Counted from the first letter of the stretch, positions 33,698-43,262 are shown. The stretch: DNA of 64,000 nt from Haloprofundus salinisoli (GCF_020097815.1 NZ_CP083663.1:2418001-2482000); one strand, 5' to 3'. The notes: generated by a model from the letters alone, not told the origin. Numbers and translations: made by a program.

Positions 33698-34089
33698 CCA
33701 ACACGAGCGGTAAGAAGAAGACGGCCGTCGCCCGCGCCACCGTGCGCGAGGGCGAGGGTCGCGTACGAATCAACTCCCGGCCCGTCGAACTGGTCGACCC
33801 CGAGGTCGCGCGCCTGAAGATGTTGGAACCGTTCCGCATCGCCGGCGACGAGCTCCGCGACGACGTCGACATCGACGTGCGCGTCAACGGCGGCGGCTTC
33901 AGCGGGCAGGCGGACGCCACCCGCACCGCCATCGCCCGCGGGCTGGTGCAGTACTTCAACGACGCCGAACTCCGCGACGCGTACATGGAGTTCGACCGGT
34001 CGCTGCTCGTCAACGACGTCCGGCAGTCCGAGTCCAAGAAATGGGGCGGTCCGGGCGCTCGCGCTCGCTACCAGAAGTCCTACCGCTGA
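33691..34089 (+). CDS. rps9: 30S ribosomal protein S9
   Basis: A 132-residue S9. [20 protein letters not shown] at the N-terminus, [21 protein letters not shown] in the centre and the basic tail [17 protein letters not shown] that reaches toward the P-site tRNA. It overlaps rpl13 and precedes rpoN by 12 nt. Confidence 0.97.
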   Translation: MVTNTSGKKKTAVARATVREGEGRVRINSRPVELVDPEVARLKMLEPFRIAGDELRDDVDIDVRVNGGGFSGQADATRTAIARGLVQYFNDAELRDAYMEFDRSLLVNDVRQSESKKWGGPGARARYQKSYR

Positions 34090-34101
34090 GGTGACCCAAC
34101 C

Positions 34102-34296
34102 ATGATGATACCCGTCCGGTGTTTCACGTGCGGCAACGTCGTCGCCGAACACTGGGAAGAGTTCAAAGCACGCGCCCGCGAGGGTGACGAAGACCCCGCC
34201 GAAGTTCTCGACGAACTCGGCGTCGAGCGGGCGTGCTGCCGACGGATGATGGTTTCGCACAAAGACCTCGTCGACGTGGTGGCTCCGTACCAATGA
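34102..34296 (+). CDS. rpoN: DNA-directed RNA polymerase subunit N
   Basis: A 64-residue zinc-bundle subunit (Rpb10 homologue). Metal ligands are [10 protein letters not shown] and the CC pair in ERACCRRMM. It binds the D/L platform of the polymerase. Stop overlaps the rpoK start. Confidence 0.97.
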   Translation: MMIPVRCFTCGNVVAEHWEEFKARAREGDEDPAEVLDELGVERACCRRMMVSHKDLVDVVAPYQ

Positions 34297-34469
34297 TGCA
34301 ACACTACAATCGGTACGAGAAGGCGCGCATCCTCGGCGCACGAGCGCTGCAGATCAGCTACGGTGCGCCGGTTCTCGTCGAATCGAAACAGACCGAACCG
34401 ATCCTCATCGCGGCCGAGGAGTACGACGCCGGCGTGCTTCCGTTCACCGTCCGGCGGGAGGGTAAGTGA
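34293..34469 (+). CDS. rpoK: DNA-directed RNA polymerase subunit K
   Basis: A 58-residue RpoK (Rpb6/omega counterpart) with the signature [20 protein letters not shown]. Either ATG 34293 or ATG 34296 may start it; 34293 gives a four-base overlap with rpoN. Stop overlaps the enolase ATG. Confidence 0.96.
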   Translation: MMQHYNRYEKARILGARALQISYGAPVLVESKQTEPILIAAEEYDAGVLPFTVRREGK

Positions 34470-35674
34470 TGACGCTCGTCACCGACGTTCGACTCCGCCG
34501 CGTGCTCGACTCGCGGGGCAACCCGACCGTCGAGGCCGACGTGCTCACCGAGTCCGGCGGCTTCGGCCGCGCGGCCGCCCCCAGCGGCGCGTCGACCGGG
34601 GAGTACGAGGCCATCGAACTGCCGCCGAGCGAGTCCATCGCGGCGGCGCGCGAACGCGCTATCCCGCGACTCATCGGCGAGGTGTACGCAGGTAACCAGC
34701 GCGAAGTCGACAACGCACTTCGCGCCGCCGACGGCACCGAGAACTTCTCGGAGATCGGTGCCAACAGCGCCGTCGCCATCTCGATGGCGGCCGCGAAAGC
34801 CGGCGCAGACGTACTCGGCGCGCCGCTGTACCAGCACCTCGGCGGCGCGTTCCGCGGCGAGGAGTTCCCGACGCCGCTCGGCAACGTCGTCGGCGGCGGC
34901 GAACACGCCGCCAAAGCGACCCACATCCAGGAGTTCCTCTCCGCGCCCGTCGGCGCACCGAGTATCGACGAAGCCGTCTTCGCCAACGCCGCGGTCCACG
35001 CCCGCGTCGCCGAGATTCTCGACGAGCGCGACATCGCCGCCGCGAAAGGCGACGAGGGTGCGTGGGCACCCGCCATCGACGACGGCGAGGCGTTCGAGAT
35101 CGTCGACGACGCCGTCTCCGACGTCGAGGACGAGCTCGGCTTCGAGATTCGCTTCGGCCTCGACGTGGCCGCCGCGGAGCTGTACGACGAGGACGACGAG
35201 CTCTACCGCTACGGCGACAAGGAGCGCTCGACCGACGAGCAGATCGACTACATCGCCGACCTCGTCTCCGAGTACGACCTCGTCTACGTCGAGGACCCCC
35301 TCGACGAGAACGACTACGAGGGGTTCGCCGAGCTCACCGACCGCGTCGGCGACCGGACGCTCATCTGCGGCGACGACCTGTTCGTCACCAACGTCGAGCG
35401 TCTGCAGACGGGTATCGACGAGGGCGCGGCCAACAGCATCCTCATCAAGCCGAACCAGATCGGCACGCTGTCGGACGCCTTCGACGCCATCGAACTGGCG
35501 ACCCAGCACGGCTACGACTCCGTCATCTCGCACCGCTCCGGTGAGACGGAGGACACGACCATCGCACACCTCGCCGTGGCGACCGCCGCGCCGTTCATCA
35601 AGACGGGCGCGGTCGGCGGCGAGCGAACTGCCAAACTCAACGAACTCATCCGCATCGCGGACGACGCAGTATGA
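34469..35674 (+). CDS. eno: Phosphopyruvate hydratase (enolase)
   Basis: A 401-residue enolase converting 2-phosphoglycerate to phosphoenolpyruvate. [20 protein letters not shown] and [16 protein letters not shown] (loop) at the N-terminus, [25 protein letters not shown] (metal Glu/Asp), [24 protein letters not shown] (catalytic Lys) and [16 protein letters not shown]. All usual metal and catalytic residues are present. Its place among ribosomal genes is normal for haloarchaea. Overlaps rps2. Confidence 0.98.
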   Translation: MTLVTDVRLRRVLDSRGNPTVEADVLTESGGFGRAAAPSGASTGEYEAIELPPSESIAAARERAIPRLIGEVYAGNQREVDNALRAADGTENFSEIGANSAVAISMAAAKAGADVLGAPLYQHLGGAFRGEEFPTPLGNVVGGGEHAAKATHIQEFLSAPVGAPSIDEAVFANAAVHARVAEILDERDIAAAKGDEGAWAPAIDDGEAFEIVDDAVSDVEDELGFEIRFGLDVAAAELYDEDDELYRYGDKERSTDEQIDYIADLVSEYDLVYVEDPLDENDYEGFAELTDRVGDRTLICGDDLFVTNVERLQTGIDEGAANSILIKPNQIGTLSDAFDAIELATQHGYDSVISHRSGETEDTTIAHLAVATAAPFIKTGAVGGERTAKLNELIRIADDAV

Positions 35675-36456
35675 CCGAAAACGACAACGAAGCACTCGAG
35701 ACCGCCGAGGAGGAGATCGAGGAGGAGGCCACCGGCGAAGCCGGTGCCAATCCCGAGGTCGACCCCGACATCGAGGCGGACGACGACCTGCCCGCCGAGG
35801 GAGCCGACGAGGCCCCCGAGGCCGAAGAAGCCGACGACAGCCCGATGTTCGACGAGGACGTCATGCCCGACGACGAGGCGGACCTCCTCATCCCCGTGGA
35901 GGATTACCTCCAGGCGGGCGTCCACATCGGGACCCAGCAGAAGACCAAAGACATGGAGCGGTTCATCCACCGCGTCCGTGACGACGGTCTCTACGTCCTC
36001 GACGTCAGCCAGACCGACAAGCGCATCCGCACGGCCGCGGACTTCCTGGCGAACTACGACCCCGAGCAGGTGCTCGTCACCTCCTCGCGCCAGTACGGTC
36101 GGTTCCCGGCCGAGAAGTTCGCCGACGCCATCGGCGCGCGCGCCCGCACGGGCCGCTTCATCCCCGGCACGCTGACGAACCCCGACTACCGCGGCTACAT
36201 CGAGCCGGACGTCGTCGTCGTCACCGACCCCATCGGTGACGCGCAGGCCGTCAAGGAGGCCATCACGGTCGGCATCCCGGTCATCGCGATGTGCGACTCG
36301 AACAACCAGCTGTCGAACGTCGACCTCGTCATCCCGACGAACAACAAAGGTCGCCGCGCGCTGTCGGTCGTCTACTGGCTGCTCGCCAACGAGACGCTCG
36401 ACCGCCGCGGCACCGACACCGTCTACGCCCTCGAAGACTTCGAGGAAGGCATCTAG
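35671..36456 (+). CDS. rps2: 30S ribosomal protein S2
   Basis: A 261-residue S2. The core starts at [20 protein letters not shown] and includes [26 protein letters not shown] and [24 protein letters not shown]. About 65 residues before the core are a Glu/Asp-rich tail, a halophilic extension. Last ribosomal gene of the block. Confidence 0.97.
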   Translation: MTENDNEALETAEEEIEEEATGEAGANPEVDPDIEADDDLPAEGADEAPEAEEADDSPMFDEDVMPDDEADLLIPVEDYLQAGVHIGTQQKTKDMERFIHRVRDDGLYVLDVSQTDKRIRTAADFLANYDPEQVLVTSSRQYGRFPAEKFADAIGARARTGRFIPGTLTNPDYRGYIEPDVVVVTDPIGDAQAVKEAITVGIPVIAMCDSNNQLSNVDLVIPTNNKGRRALSVVYWLLANETLDRRGTDTVYALEDFEEGI

Positions 36457-36530
36457 ACCCCCGATTTCGCCGACGCGACTTCACTTCATTTTCCGACGGG
36501 TTGAAGCCGATAGCGACAGCTACCGAACAT

Positions 36531-37055
36531 ATGAGCGACCCGCCGCCTGGGCGAACGACCGACACCGCCGAGAGCCGGAAGCGCTGGGGCTGGTCCGGCC
36601 ACGGCGTCGGTTCGAAAGTCGAGAAGGACGGCGTCGGCTTGTTTCTCGACGACCTCGCCTACGCGTTCGCGGACGTCTCGGTGTCGGCGCTGCCCGTGAT
36701 ACTCGCCGTGTACATGTTGGGCGACATTCGCGTGTTCGGCGCGAGAACCGCCACGCTCGTCGCGTGGTTGACGATGGTCGTCGTGGCGGCGGTCATCCGC
36801 GGCGGGTGGGTGACGCCGCTCGGCTCCGACGTTCCCGGCTGGGTGACGCTCGCGCCGTCGCTGCTCGTTTTCCGACTCCTCTACTTCAACGCCACGCTCG
36901 GGCTGGCGGGGTACGGCGGCGCGGCGATATCCGGCGAGCTCGCACTCCCGCTCGAATCTGTCCTCTTCGCCTTCGTCGTCGGTGTGCTTTCTGTGGCGCT
37001 CTTCCCGCGTCTCGCCGAGGAACTCTCGCGTCGACTCGCCGACTCGGAGCGTTAG
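36531..37055 (+). CDS. DUF3054-like membrane protein
   Basis: A 174-residue protein. A polar N-terminus (about 45 residues) is followed by four predicted membrane helices, DVSVSALPVILAVYMLGDIR, TLVAWLTMVVVAAVIRGGWVTP, VTLAPSLLVFRLLYFNATLGL and SVLFAFVVGVLSVALFPRLA. The helix order and the Trp-rich loop resemble DUF3054. Role unknown. The stop overlaps the stop of a possible frameshifted gene on the other strand. Confidence 0.65.
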   Translation: MSDPPPGRTTDTAESRKRWGWSGHGVGSKVEKDGVGLFLDDLAYAFADVSVSALPVILAVYMLGDIRVFGARTATLVAWLTMVVVAAVIRGGWVTPLGSDVPGWVTLAPSLLVFRLLYFNATLGLAGYGGAAISGELALPLESVLFAFVVGVLSVALFPRLAEELSRRLADSER

Positions 37056-37235
37056 TCGACGACGCCGACCGACCCGTCGAGACTTCGGCGTCCGGTCGGC
37101 GATAGCGAACGGCAGTAGTTCTCGGCGCTCGTCGTCGCCTGCGAACGGGACGTGGTCGGGCGTGAGTCGCATGGGCCACGTGAGTTCCGTGCCGGGGAAG
37201 ACGTTCGTGCGGCCCGCGAGACGGCGAACGCTCAA
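37052..37235 (-). pseudogene. Possible frameshifted small gene
   Basis: From TTG 37235 the minus strand reads LSVRRLAGRTNVFPGTELTW, PMRLTPDHVPFAGDDERREL, LPFAIADRTPKS with strongly haloarchaeal codon use. One frame over, the text LDGSVGVVD and TAA follow. Total length is one base more than a multiple of three. This is what one inserted base in a ~60-residue gene would give. I do not recognise a family. Confidence 0.35.
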
Positions 37236-37260
37236 GCGCGCGGCGTCCCTCCGTGAACGT

Positions 37261-37983
37261 ATGCGTGGAGACGAGGAGATGGCGACGCTCTCGACCGGAC
37301 AGACCGTCTCGCTGCCGCTTCGGTGCGAAGCGGACGTCGCGGGCGCGACGTTCACCGCGCGGTGGGAGCGACTTCGCGCCGCGGTTCCCGAGGGACTGAC
37401 CCCGATTCGCGTCGCGCCGCGGTCGGGTCTCGTCACCCTCGCGGGCGTTCGTTACCGCTCGGTGGAGGGGTTCGACCCCTACGAGGAGTTCGCCGTCGTC
37501 GTGCCGGTCGCGCGGCGGACGGTCGGCGGGCGAGGAGTGCCGTATCTCGGGGCCGGAGCCGAAGTCGGCGGATTCGTTCTCGCGTTGCCGGTGACGACCG
37601 AGGCGTCGAAAGCGCTCGGGAGAGAGATTTGGGGCTACCCGAAGACGGTGGCCGATATCTCGGTCGCCGAGACCGACGACGGGTGGCGAGTAACGGCGGA
37701 TTCGGAGGGTGCCGCGGCGACCAGGCTGACGGTGCGGGGCGGGCGGGCGCTCCCGCTCGACGTCCGGGCGACGAGTTACAGCGTCCGAAACGGCGTCCTC
37801 TCGGAAGCGCCGATCGACCTCCTCGGCGAGGTTCGTGTCGGTGTCGGAGGTGCACGAGTTCGCGTCGGCGACGGCGCACTGGGGACAACGCTCCGGGACC
37901 TCGGTGTCGGCCACCCCGTCGGGCGCTTCGTCGGACAAAGGCTTCGCGCGCACGTCCACGCGCCGACGCCGCTCTACGAGTGA
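37261..37983 (+). CDS. Acetoacetate decarboxylase-like protein
   Basis: A 240-residue protein of the acetoacetate decarboxylase superfamily. The hallmark EIWGYPKTVADI (with the Schiff-base Lys expected in the GYPK motif) lies in the middle, preceded by VPVARRTVGGRGVPYLGAGAEVGGFVLALPVTTEASKALGR. Many superfamily members lack decarboxylase activity, so the reaction is uncertain. ATG 37261 is used; ATG 37279 is an alternative. Stands alone just before mvk. Confidence 0.75.
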   Translation: MRGDEEMATLSTGQTVSLPLRCEADVAGATFTARWERLRAAVPEGLTPIRVAPRSGLVTLAGVRYRSVEGFDPYEEFAVVVPVARRTVGGRGVPYLGAGAEVGGFVLALPVTTEASKALGREIWGYPKTVADISVAETDDGWRVTADSEGAAATRLTVRGGRALPLDVRATSYSVRNGVLSEAPIDLLGEVRVGVGGARVRVGDGALGTTLRDLGVGHPVGRFVGQRLRAHVHAPTPLYE

Positions 37984-38014
37984 GCTTCAGCAGACGCCTG
38001 ACCCGATTCGCATA

Positions 38015-38023
38015 CCCTTAAGC
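38015..38023 (+). promoter_or_regulatory. TATA-like box of mvk
   Basis: CCCTTAAGC, ending 23 nt before the mvk ATG; probable leaderless start. Confidence 0.5.
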
Positions 38024-38046
38024 GGTCGCTGTCTCTCTGTTCGCGC

Positions 38047-39099
38047 ATGACCGTTTCGAGCGCCCCGGGCAAGGTGTACCTCTTCGGGGAGCACGCCGTC
38101 GTCTACGGCGAACCCGCCGTCCCCTGCGCCATCGAACGCCGGGCGACAGTCAGCGTCGAACCGCGCGAAGACGACCGCATCCGCGTCGAGGCGCGGGATT
38201 TGAGCCTCGACGGGTTCACCGTGGAGTACTCCGGTGCGACCGACGGCCACCCGGACGTGAACGTCCCGACGCCGCTGGTCGAGGCGGCGATGGGCTACAT
38301 CGACGCGGCGGTCGAACAGGCGCTCGACGCCGCCGATAGCCGAGAAGTCGGCTTCGACATCACCGTCGAGAGCGACATCCCCCTCGGCGCGGGCCTCGGC
38401 TCTTCGGCGGCCGTCGTCGTCGCGGGCATCGACGCGGCGACGCGCGCGCTCGGCGTCGACCTCGACGCCGAAGAGATAGCCGACCGGGCCTATCGGGCCG
38501 AGTACGAGGTCCAGGACGGCCAGGCGTCGCGGGCGGACACCTTCTGCTCGGCGATGGGCGGGGCCGTCCGCGTCGAGGGCGACGACTGCCGGACGCTCGA
38601 CGCGCCGAACCTCCCGTTCGTCGTCGGCTTCGACGGCGGTGCGGGCGACACCGGCGCGCTCGTCGCCGGCGTCCGCGAACTGAAGGAACGTTACGAGTTC
38701 GCCGCCGACACCGTCGAGACCATCGGCGACATCGTCCGCGAAGGCGAGCGACTGCTGGCCGACGCCGACCCCGCGGACGCCCCGGACGACGAGTTGCTGG
38801 CGGAACTCGGTAACCTGATGGACTTCAACCACGGCCTGCTGGAGGCGCTCGGCGTCTCCTCGCGCTCGCTCGACAACATGGTGTGGGGCGCGCGGATGGC
38901 GGGCGCGGACGGCGCGAAACTGACCGGGGCGGGCGGCGGCGGCTGTATCGTCGCGCTCGACCCGACGCCCGAGACGGAGACGGGCCTCCGATTCACTCCG
39001 GGGTGTGAGGACGTGTTCCGCGCTGAGTTGGCGACCGAAGGCGTCCGCGTCGAAGCCGAGCGAGCGGTCGACTTCCGCGGAGAGCGAGAGGACGCCTGA
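38047..39099 (+). CDS. mvk: Mevalonate kinase
   Basis: A 350-residue GHMP kinase. The N-terminal motif is GKVYLFGEHAVVYGEPAVP, motif 2 is DIPLGAGLGSSAAVVVAG and motif 3 is KLTGAGGGGCIVAL. It phosphorylates mevalonate to 5-phosphomevalonate. The next gene, an isopentenyl phosphate kinase, starts at the base after its stop, which fits the haloarchaeal modified mevalonate route to archaeal lipids and carotenoids. Confidence 0.95.
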   Translation: MTVSSAPGKVYLFGEHAVVYGEPAVPCAIERRATVSVEPREDDRIRVEARDLSLDGFTVEYSGATDGHPDVNVPTPLVEAAMGYIDAAVEQALDAADSREVGFDITVESDIPLGAGLGSSAAVVVAGIDAATRALGVDLDAEEIADRAYRAEYEVQDGQASRADTFCSAMGGAVRVEGDDCRTLDAPNLPFVVGFDGGAGDTGALVAGVRELKERYEFAADTVETIGDIVREGERLLADADPADAPDDELLAELGNLMDFNHGLLEALGVSSRSLDNMVWGARMAGADGAKLTGAGGGGCIVALDPTPETETGLRFTPGCEDVFRAELATEGVRVEAERAVDFRGEREDA

Positions 39100-39861
39100 A
39101 TGGCGGTCGTCCTCAAACTCGGCGGGAGCGTCGTCACCGACAAGGACAGGCCCGAGACCGTCGACGACGAGGCGCTCGACGCCGCCGTCGACGCCGTCGC
39201 CGACTCGGGTCTCGAAGCGCTCGTCGTCGTCCACGGTGGCGGAAGTTTCGGCCACCACCACGCCGCGAATCACGGTGTCAGCACCACCGACGGAACCTCG
39301 GACGCGGCGGGCGCGCTCGCCATCCACGCGGCGATGAAGCGGCTGAACGAGGCCGTCGTCTCGCGGTTGCAGTCCCGGGGCGTCCCGGCGCTCCCCGTCC
39401 ATCCGCTGTCGGTGGCGGCGCGTCACGGGAGCGACGACGCAGCTGGAGAGGACGCCGAACTCTCGCTGCCGCTCGACTCGACGGAGACGCTGCTCGGCGA
39501 GGGGTTCGTCCCGGTGCTCCACGGCGACGTGGTCGCCCACGCGGGCCGCGGCGTCACCGTCGTCTCCGGCGACGAGCTCGTCGTTCGACTCGCCGACGGC
39601 CTCGGGGCCGACCGGGTCGGCCTCTGTTCGACGGTGCCGGGCGTCTACGACGAGAACGAGGTCGTCGTCGACGAGATTCGGTCGTTCGAGGACGTGGCGG
39701 CGGCGCTCGGCGGGAGCGAGTCGACGGACGTCACGGGCGGGATGGCCGCGAAGGTCCGGGCGCTGTTGGCGATGGACGCTCCGGCGTACGTGTTCGGTCC
39801 CGATGGCGTCGGCCCGTTCTTAGCGGGCGAATCGCCGGGGACGCGTATCGACGGTCGGTGA
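39100..39861 (+). CDS. ipk: Isopentenyl phosphate kinase
   Basis: A 253-residue amino-acid-kinase-fold enzyme converting isopentenyl phosphate to isopentenyl diphosphate. VLKLGGSVVTDKD at the N-terminus, VVVHGGGSFGHHHA (with the His expected to bind substrate) and STDVTGGMAAKVRALLAM near the C-terminus. It is immediately downstream of mvk. Together they form the last kinase steps of the archaeal mevalonate pathway. Confidence 0.94.
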   Translation: MAVVLKLGGSVVTDKDRPETVDDEALDAAVDAVADSGLEALVVVHGGGSFGHHHAANHGVSTTDGTSDAAGALAIHAAMKRLNEAVVSRLQSRGVPALPVHPLSVAARHGSDDAAGEDAELSLPLDSTETLLGEGFVPVLHGDVVAHAGRGVTVVSGDELVVRLADGLGADRVGLCSTVPGVYDENEVVVDEIRSFEDVAAALGGSESTDVTGGMAAKVRALLAMDAPAYVFGPDGVGPFLAGESPGTRIDGR

Positions 39862-39983
39862 CGGTTTCGGAGAGCGCGTATCGGCGGAGTGACGGCTTCG
39901 GAGAACGACGCGGTGGCGCTGCGTATCCTCCGAGTGCGGTGACCGAAAAAGCAGGGTGGGCGAGCGAGCGCAGACACTCGGGC

Positions 39984-40097
39984 TCAGGCTTCGAGGCCGA
40001 GTTCAGCCAACTCGTCGGCGGTGTGTTCTTCGCGCAGTTCCGCTTCGTCGTGTTCTTCGAGCAACTCGCGGCGCTCGCGTTCGCTCAGTTCGTCCAT
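39984..40097 (-). CDS. 37-residue charged micro-protein
   Basis: MDELSERERRELLEEHDEAE then LREEHTADELAELGLEA: an amphipathic helix of alternating charged and Leu residues. Codon use is typical and start and stop are clear, so it could be a real micro-protein. The function is unknown and expression is unproven. It lies between ipk and the DMT transporter gene, on the opposite strand to ipk. Confidence 0.45.
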   Translation of the reverse strand: MDELSERERRELLEEHDEAELREEHTADELAELGLEA

Positions 40098-40192
40098 GGG
40101 CGTCAAGTGGTGGCACATAGCAATCGAGCATTGGCCGCCGGCGCGTAAGTCGGTTACGGCGTTTCAGGGCGAGAGACCGTCGTCCCGAGCCG

Positions 40193-41134
40193 TCAGTCCG
40201 ACTGCGAGTCGACCGACTCCGCTCGGTCACGACGGCGATCGAGCAACGCCGCGATGCTGTCGGATTTCACGAGGAGGAAGGCGACGAAGACGCCGAAGAA
40301 ACCCGCAATCGTGGTCGCGTCGAGCGTCTCTCGGAGGACGACGAAGCCGAACAGCGCCGCGAACGGCGGGATGGCGTACTCCAGTAACCCGGCCTGAATC
40401 GGGCCGATACGGTCGAGCAGACGGAAGTAGGCGAAGAAGCCCGCCGCGCCGGGAATTAGCGCGAGGTACACTAGCCACCCGAGCGCCTCCGGCGTCGCCG
40501 ACGTGACGGCGAGCGGAGCGAGCGACTCGCCCGGGAGCACGAGCGTCGCGAGCGAGAGGAGCGCGGCACCGACGAGGAGCGTCCACGCCTGCAGCGAGAC
40601 GGGCGAGAGCGTCGCGTCGTCCTCGCGGGTGAGGACGGCCCCGAGCACCCACGCGATGGCGGAGGCGAGCACCAGTCCCGCGCCGACGCTCGCCGACAGG
40701 TCGTCGGGGTCCAGCTGCGCCATGAGCACGACGCTCAGAAAGCCGACGAGAACGCCGATAGCACCCGTCGCCGAGAGGCTGTCGTCGTGCCGCGCGAGAC
40801 GCGCGAACACCGGCGTCGCGACCGGAACCAGTCCGAGAAGCGTCGCGGCGAGGGCGGCGGAGACGTACTGCTGTCCGGCGAAAAGCAGCGCGTGGTGGAG
40901 GCCGATGTTGAACGCGCCGCCGGTGAGAATCGGGAGCCAGTCGCCGCGACCGTTCGGCAGCCACCGCTTTCGGGCGGCGAAGACGACGACGAAGAGGGCA
41001 AGCGCCGCCAGCGAGAACCGAAGCGACGCGAGCGTCACCGGGGGAAACGAGTCGAGCGCCGCCTTGGTTGCGACGAACGCGGTCCCCCAGACGGCGGCGA
41101 TGCCGACGAACAGCGCGGCGTCGTTTCGACTCAC
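40193..41134 (-). CDS. EamA/DMT-superfamily transporter
   Basis: A 313-residue integral membrane protein with about ten hydrophobic segments in two EamA repeats; repeat 1 starts LFVGIAAVWGTAFVATKAALDSFPPVTLASLRF and repeat 2 near LSASVGAGLVLASAIAWVLGAVLTR, ending at PIQAGLLEYAIPPFAALFGFVVLRE. Substrate unknown (metabolite or drug exporters in the family). Adjacent MBL hydrolase is on the same strand, 21 nt upstream. Confidence 0.88.
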   Translation of the reverse strand: MSRNDAALFVGIAAVWGTAFVATKAALDSFPPVTLASLRFSLAALALFVVVFAARKRWLPNGRGDWLPILTGGAFNIGLHHALLFAGQQYVSAALAATLLGLVPVATPVFARLARHDDSLSATGAIGVLVGFLSVVLMAQLDPDDLSASVGAGLVLASAIAWVLGAVLTREDDATLSPVSLQAWTLLVGAALLSLATLVLPGESLAPLAVTSATPEALGWLVYLALIPGAAGFFAYFRLLDRIGPIQAGLLEYAIPPFAALFGFVVLRETLDATTIAGFFGVFVAFLLVKSDSIAALLDRRRDRAESVDSQSD

Positions 41135-41155
41135 TACCCGCGGTTTCGTCGGTTG

Positions 41156-41941
41156 CTATTCAGGGATTTCGAATCGCAGGCCGTCGCGGGCGATTCGGAC
41201 GTCGCCGTCGAACTGCGCCTCGACGCTGTCGAGCATCTCGCGGTGCTTGCCCTCGGTGTGCGGATAGAGGTGGGTGAGGTAGAGCCGGTCGATGTCGCAC
41301 CCGGCCAGCGCCTCGCCCAACTGCGTCGGCGTCGGGTGGTTCGACACGTCGATCTCGTCGGGGAACGAACAGTCGTGGGCGAGGACGGCGGAGCCGTCGG
41401 CGAAGCTGGCGAGTCCCTCGAACGCCTCCGAGTCGCCCGAGAAGGTGAACGCGTCGTCGAAGCGATAGGCGAGACACGGAATCGAGTGGCGCGTCTCGTG
41501 CGCCTCGACGGAGTAGCCGGCGACCTCGAACGGTTCGCCGGGGGCGACCTCGCGGACGGCGAGGTCGACTCGACCCTCCAGGTAGTCGAAGGCAGTCAGC
41601 AGGTCGTCGACGAGCGATTTGGTCCCCGACGGCCCGACGACTTCGAGGTGCTCCTCGCCCGCGAGCCAGCGGGCTTTCAGGAGCGCCAAGAGGTCCGAGA
41701 CGTGGTCGAGGTGGTGGTGGGTGAGGAGGACGGTGGCGACGCCCTCGTAGCTCACGTCGGTCCGACTGAGGCGGTGGAGGACGCCCGAACCGCAGTCGAC
41801 GAGCAGGGGGCGTCTGTCGCCGCTTTGGGCGCTCTCACCGTCGCCGTCGTCTCCGTCGGCGCTCGGTTCGAGGAGTAGTCCGGTCTGGACGCGCTCGGGC
41901 AGCGGCATCGCGCTGCCGGTGCCGAGGAAGGTGACGTGCAT
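41156..41941 (-). CDS. MBL-fold metallo-hydrolase (RNase Z-like)
   Basis: A 261-residue beta-lactamase-fold hydrolase. Starts HVTFLGTGSAMPLPERVQTG; the metal motif is LLTHHHLDHVSDL (HxHxDH), then VLAHDCSF and the final LYLTHLYPHTEG. The N-terminus and lack of an RNase Z exosite suggest a phosphodiesterase or ribonuclease relative; exact substrate unknown. An acidic insert (residues 28-45) is halophile-like. Confidence 0.85.
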   Translation of the reverse strand: MHVTFLGTGSAMPLPERVQTGLLLEPSADGDDGDGESAQSGDRRPLLVDCGSGVLHRLSRTDVSYEGVATVLLTHHHLDHVSDLLALLKARWLAGEEHLEVVGPSGTKSLVDDLLTAFDYLEGRVDLAVREVAPGEPFEVAGYSVEAHETRHSIPCLAYRFDDAFTFSGDSEAFEGLASFADGSAVLAHDCSFPDEIDVSNHPTPTQLGEALAGCDIDRLYLTHLYPHTEGKHREMLDSVEAQFDGDVRIARDGLRFEIPE

Positions 41942-42066
41942 ACCGGGAGGGTTGCGCTACACCCGGAAAGTGGTTCGGGCGCTCGCGCGGCCTCTCGGGC
42001 GCCGACGCGCGACGGCCCGAACGACGAGTCTAACGAGAGAGGCGTCGGCCGCCTCCCGGTGACCGT

Positions 42067-43125
42067 TCAGTTCTCGGGCATCAGATCGTCGAGAGTCGCC
42101 CGCGGGTTACGATACCGGCCGAGAACGGTCCCGTGGAGGTCTCCGTTCGTGGCGAGTACGGTACCCCGTAGGATGCGCTCTACGTCGTCGTCGCCGCGGA
42201 AGTCGGTGACGCGGCCACCCGCCTCCCGGACGATGAGCGTCCCGGCGGCGACGTCGACCGGTTTGAGACCCCAGACGGAGAACGTGTCGAACGCCCCCTC
42301 CGCCAGGAGGACCATGTCGACGGCCGCCGCGCCCAGCTGCCGGATGCCGAGCGACTCCGCGACGAACTCCCTGAACAGGAGCAGGTACCGCGGATTAATC
42401 GCGCTCGCCGGACTGTAGAAGCCGACGGAGTTGAGCGACTCCTCGATGGTGGAGACGTTCGTCACCGACAGCGGGACCACCGACTCGACTTCGCTCGGGT
42501 CGCCGCCGGTGTCCTCGAACTTGATAGCGCCCTCGTCGGCGACGGCGGCGTACACCTCGTCGCGCGGCGAGTAGTAGACGACCCCCGCGTGGAGTTCGCC
42601 CTCCCTGACGACGGCGATGGAGACGCAGAAGTGCGGGATGCCGCGCACGTAGTTGGTGGTGCCGTCGAGCGGGTCGATTATCCAGACGAAGTCGCCCGAG
42701 CGCGTCCCGCCCTGCTCCTCGCCGAACAGTGCGTGGTTGTCGTCCTCGAACTCGTCTCCGAGTTCGTCCCGGATCGTGTCCCGGATGGCCTGCTCAGCCT
42801 CCGTGTCGACCTCCGTCACGAGTTGCCTGGGGGCCTTCGTCTCGGCCGTCTTTATCTGCCCGAACTGCTCGTCGTGAATCGCCGCCGCCTCGCGGGCGGC
42901 AAGCAGGGCGATTCGGAGGTAGCGGTCCTCCAGTACCGCGCCGTCGGTCTGCTGTCGGGGAACTGCGGACCCGCCGCCGCGGCCGAGTGAGCTCGCCACG
43001 TCGCTCCACCCCGCGGTCCCGCCGACGCCGGCGGCCGCTCCGGCCGCGCCGAGCGCTTTCAGCGTTCGGCGGCGGCCCTCGTCGAGTTCGTCGTCGGTCT
43101 CTCCCCCTCTGTTTTCTCGGTTCAT
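42067..43125 (-). CDS. Inositol-monophosphatase-family protein with Tat-type N-terminus
   Basis: A 352-residue metal-dependent phosphatase. Residues 18-40 hold RRRTLKALGAAGAAAGVGGTAG, a twin-arginine leader with a short hydrophobic core, unusual for this family, so it may be exported. The catalytic core has VTEVDTEAEQAI, GEEQGG, IIDPLDGTTNYVRG (Asp-rich metal site) and KPVDVAAGTLIVREAGG. The usual Trp before the last Asp is Val. Substrate could be inositol phosphate or an outer-surface sugar phosphate. Divergent from the Lhr helicase gene. Confidence 0.85.
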   Translation of the reverse strand: MNRENRGGETDDELDEGRRRTLKALGAAGAAAGVGGTAGWSDVASSLGRGGGSAVPRQQTDGAVLEDRYLRIALLAAREAAAIHDEQFGQIKTAETKAPRQLVTEVDTEAEQAIRDTIRDELGDEFEDDNHALFGEEQGGTRSGDFVWIIDPLDGTTNYVRGIPHFCVSIAVVREGELHAGVVYYSPRDEVYAAVADEGAIKFEDTGGDPSEVESVVPLSVTNVSTIEESLNSVGFYSPASAINPRYLLLFREFVAESLGIRQLGAAAVDMVLLAEGAFDTFSVWGLKPVDVAAGTLIVREAGGRVTDFRGDDDVERILRGTVLATNGDLHGTVLGRYRNPRATLDDLMPEN

Positions 43126-43262
43126 GGTGCGCGAAATCTAGCTGCAACTACGACTATAACTATCGACCATGATAGTACAGGGAGCGAGACTGTAGTCCGC
43201 CGTCGTCGATAAGCTGACCGCACGGCACAACCGACTTACCCGCTCGGTTCTCAGGAGAACCA

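Noticed and set aside
34358-35695. 445-residue frame opposite enolase
   Set aside because: It is an antisense shadow of the enolase gene. Long antisense frames are expected in GC-rich DNA; no motif is seen.
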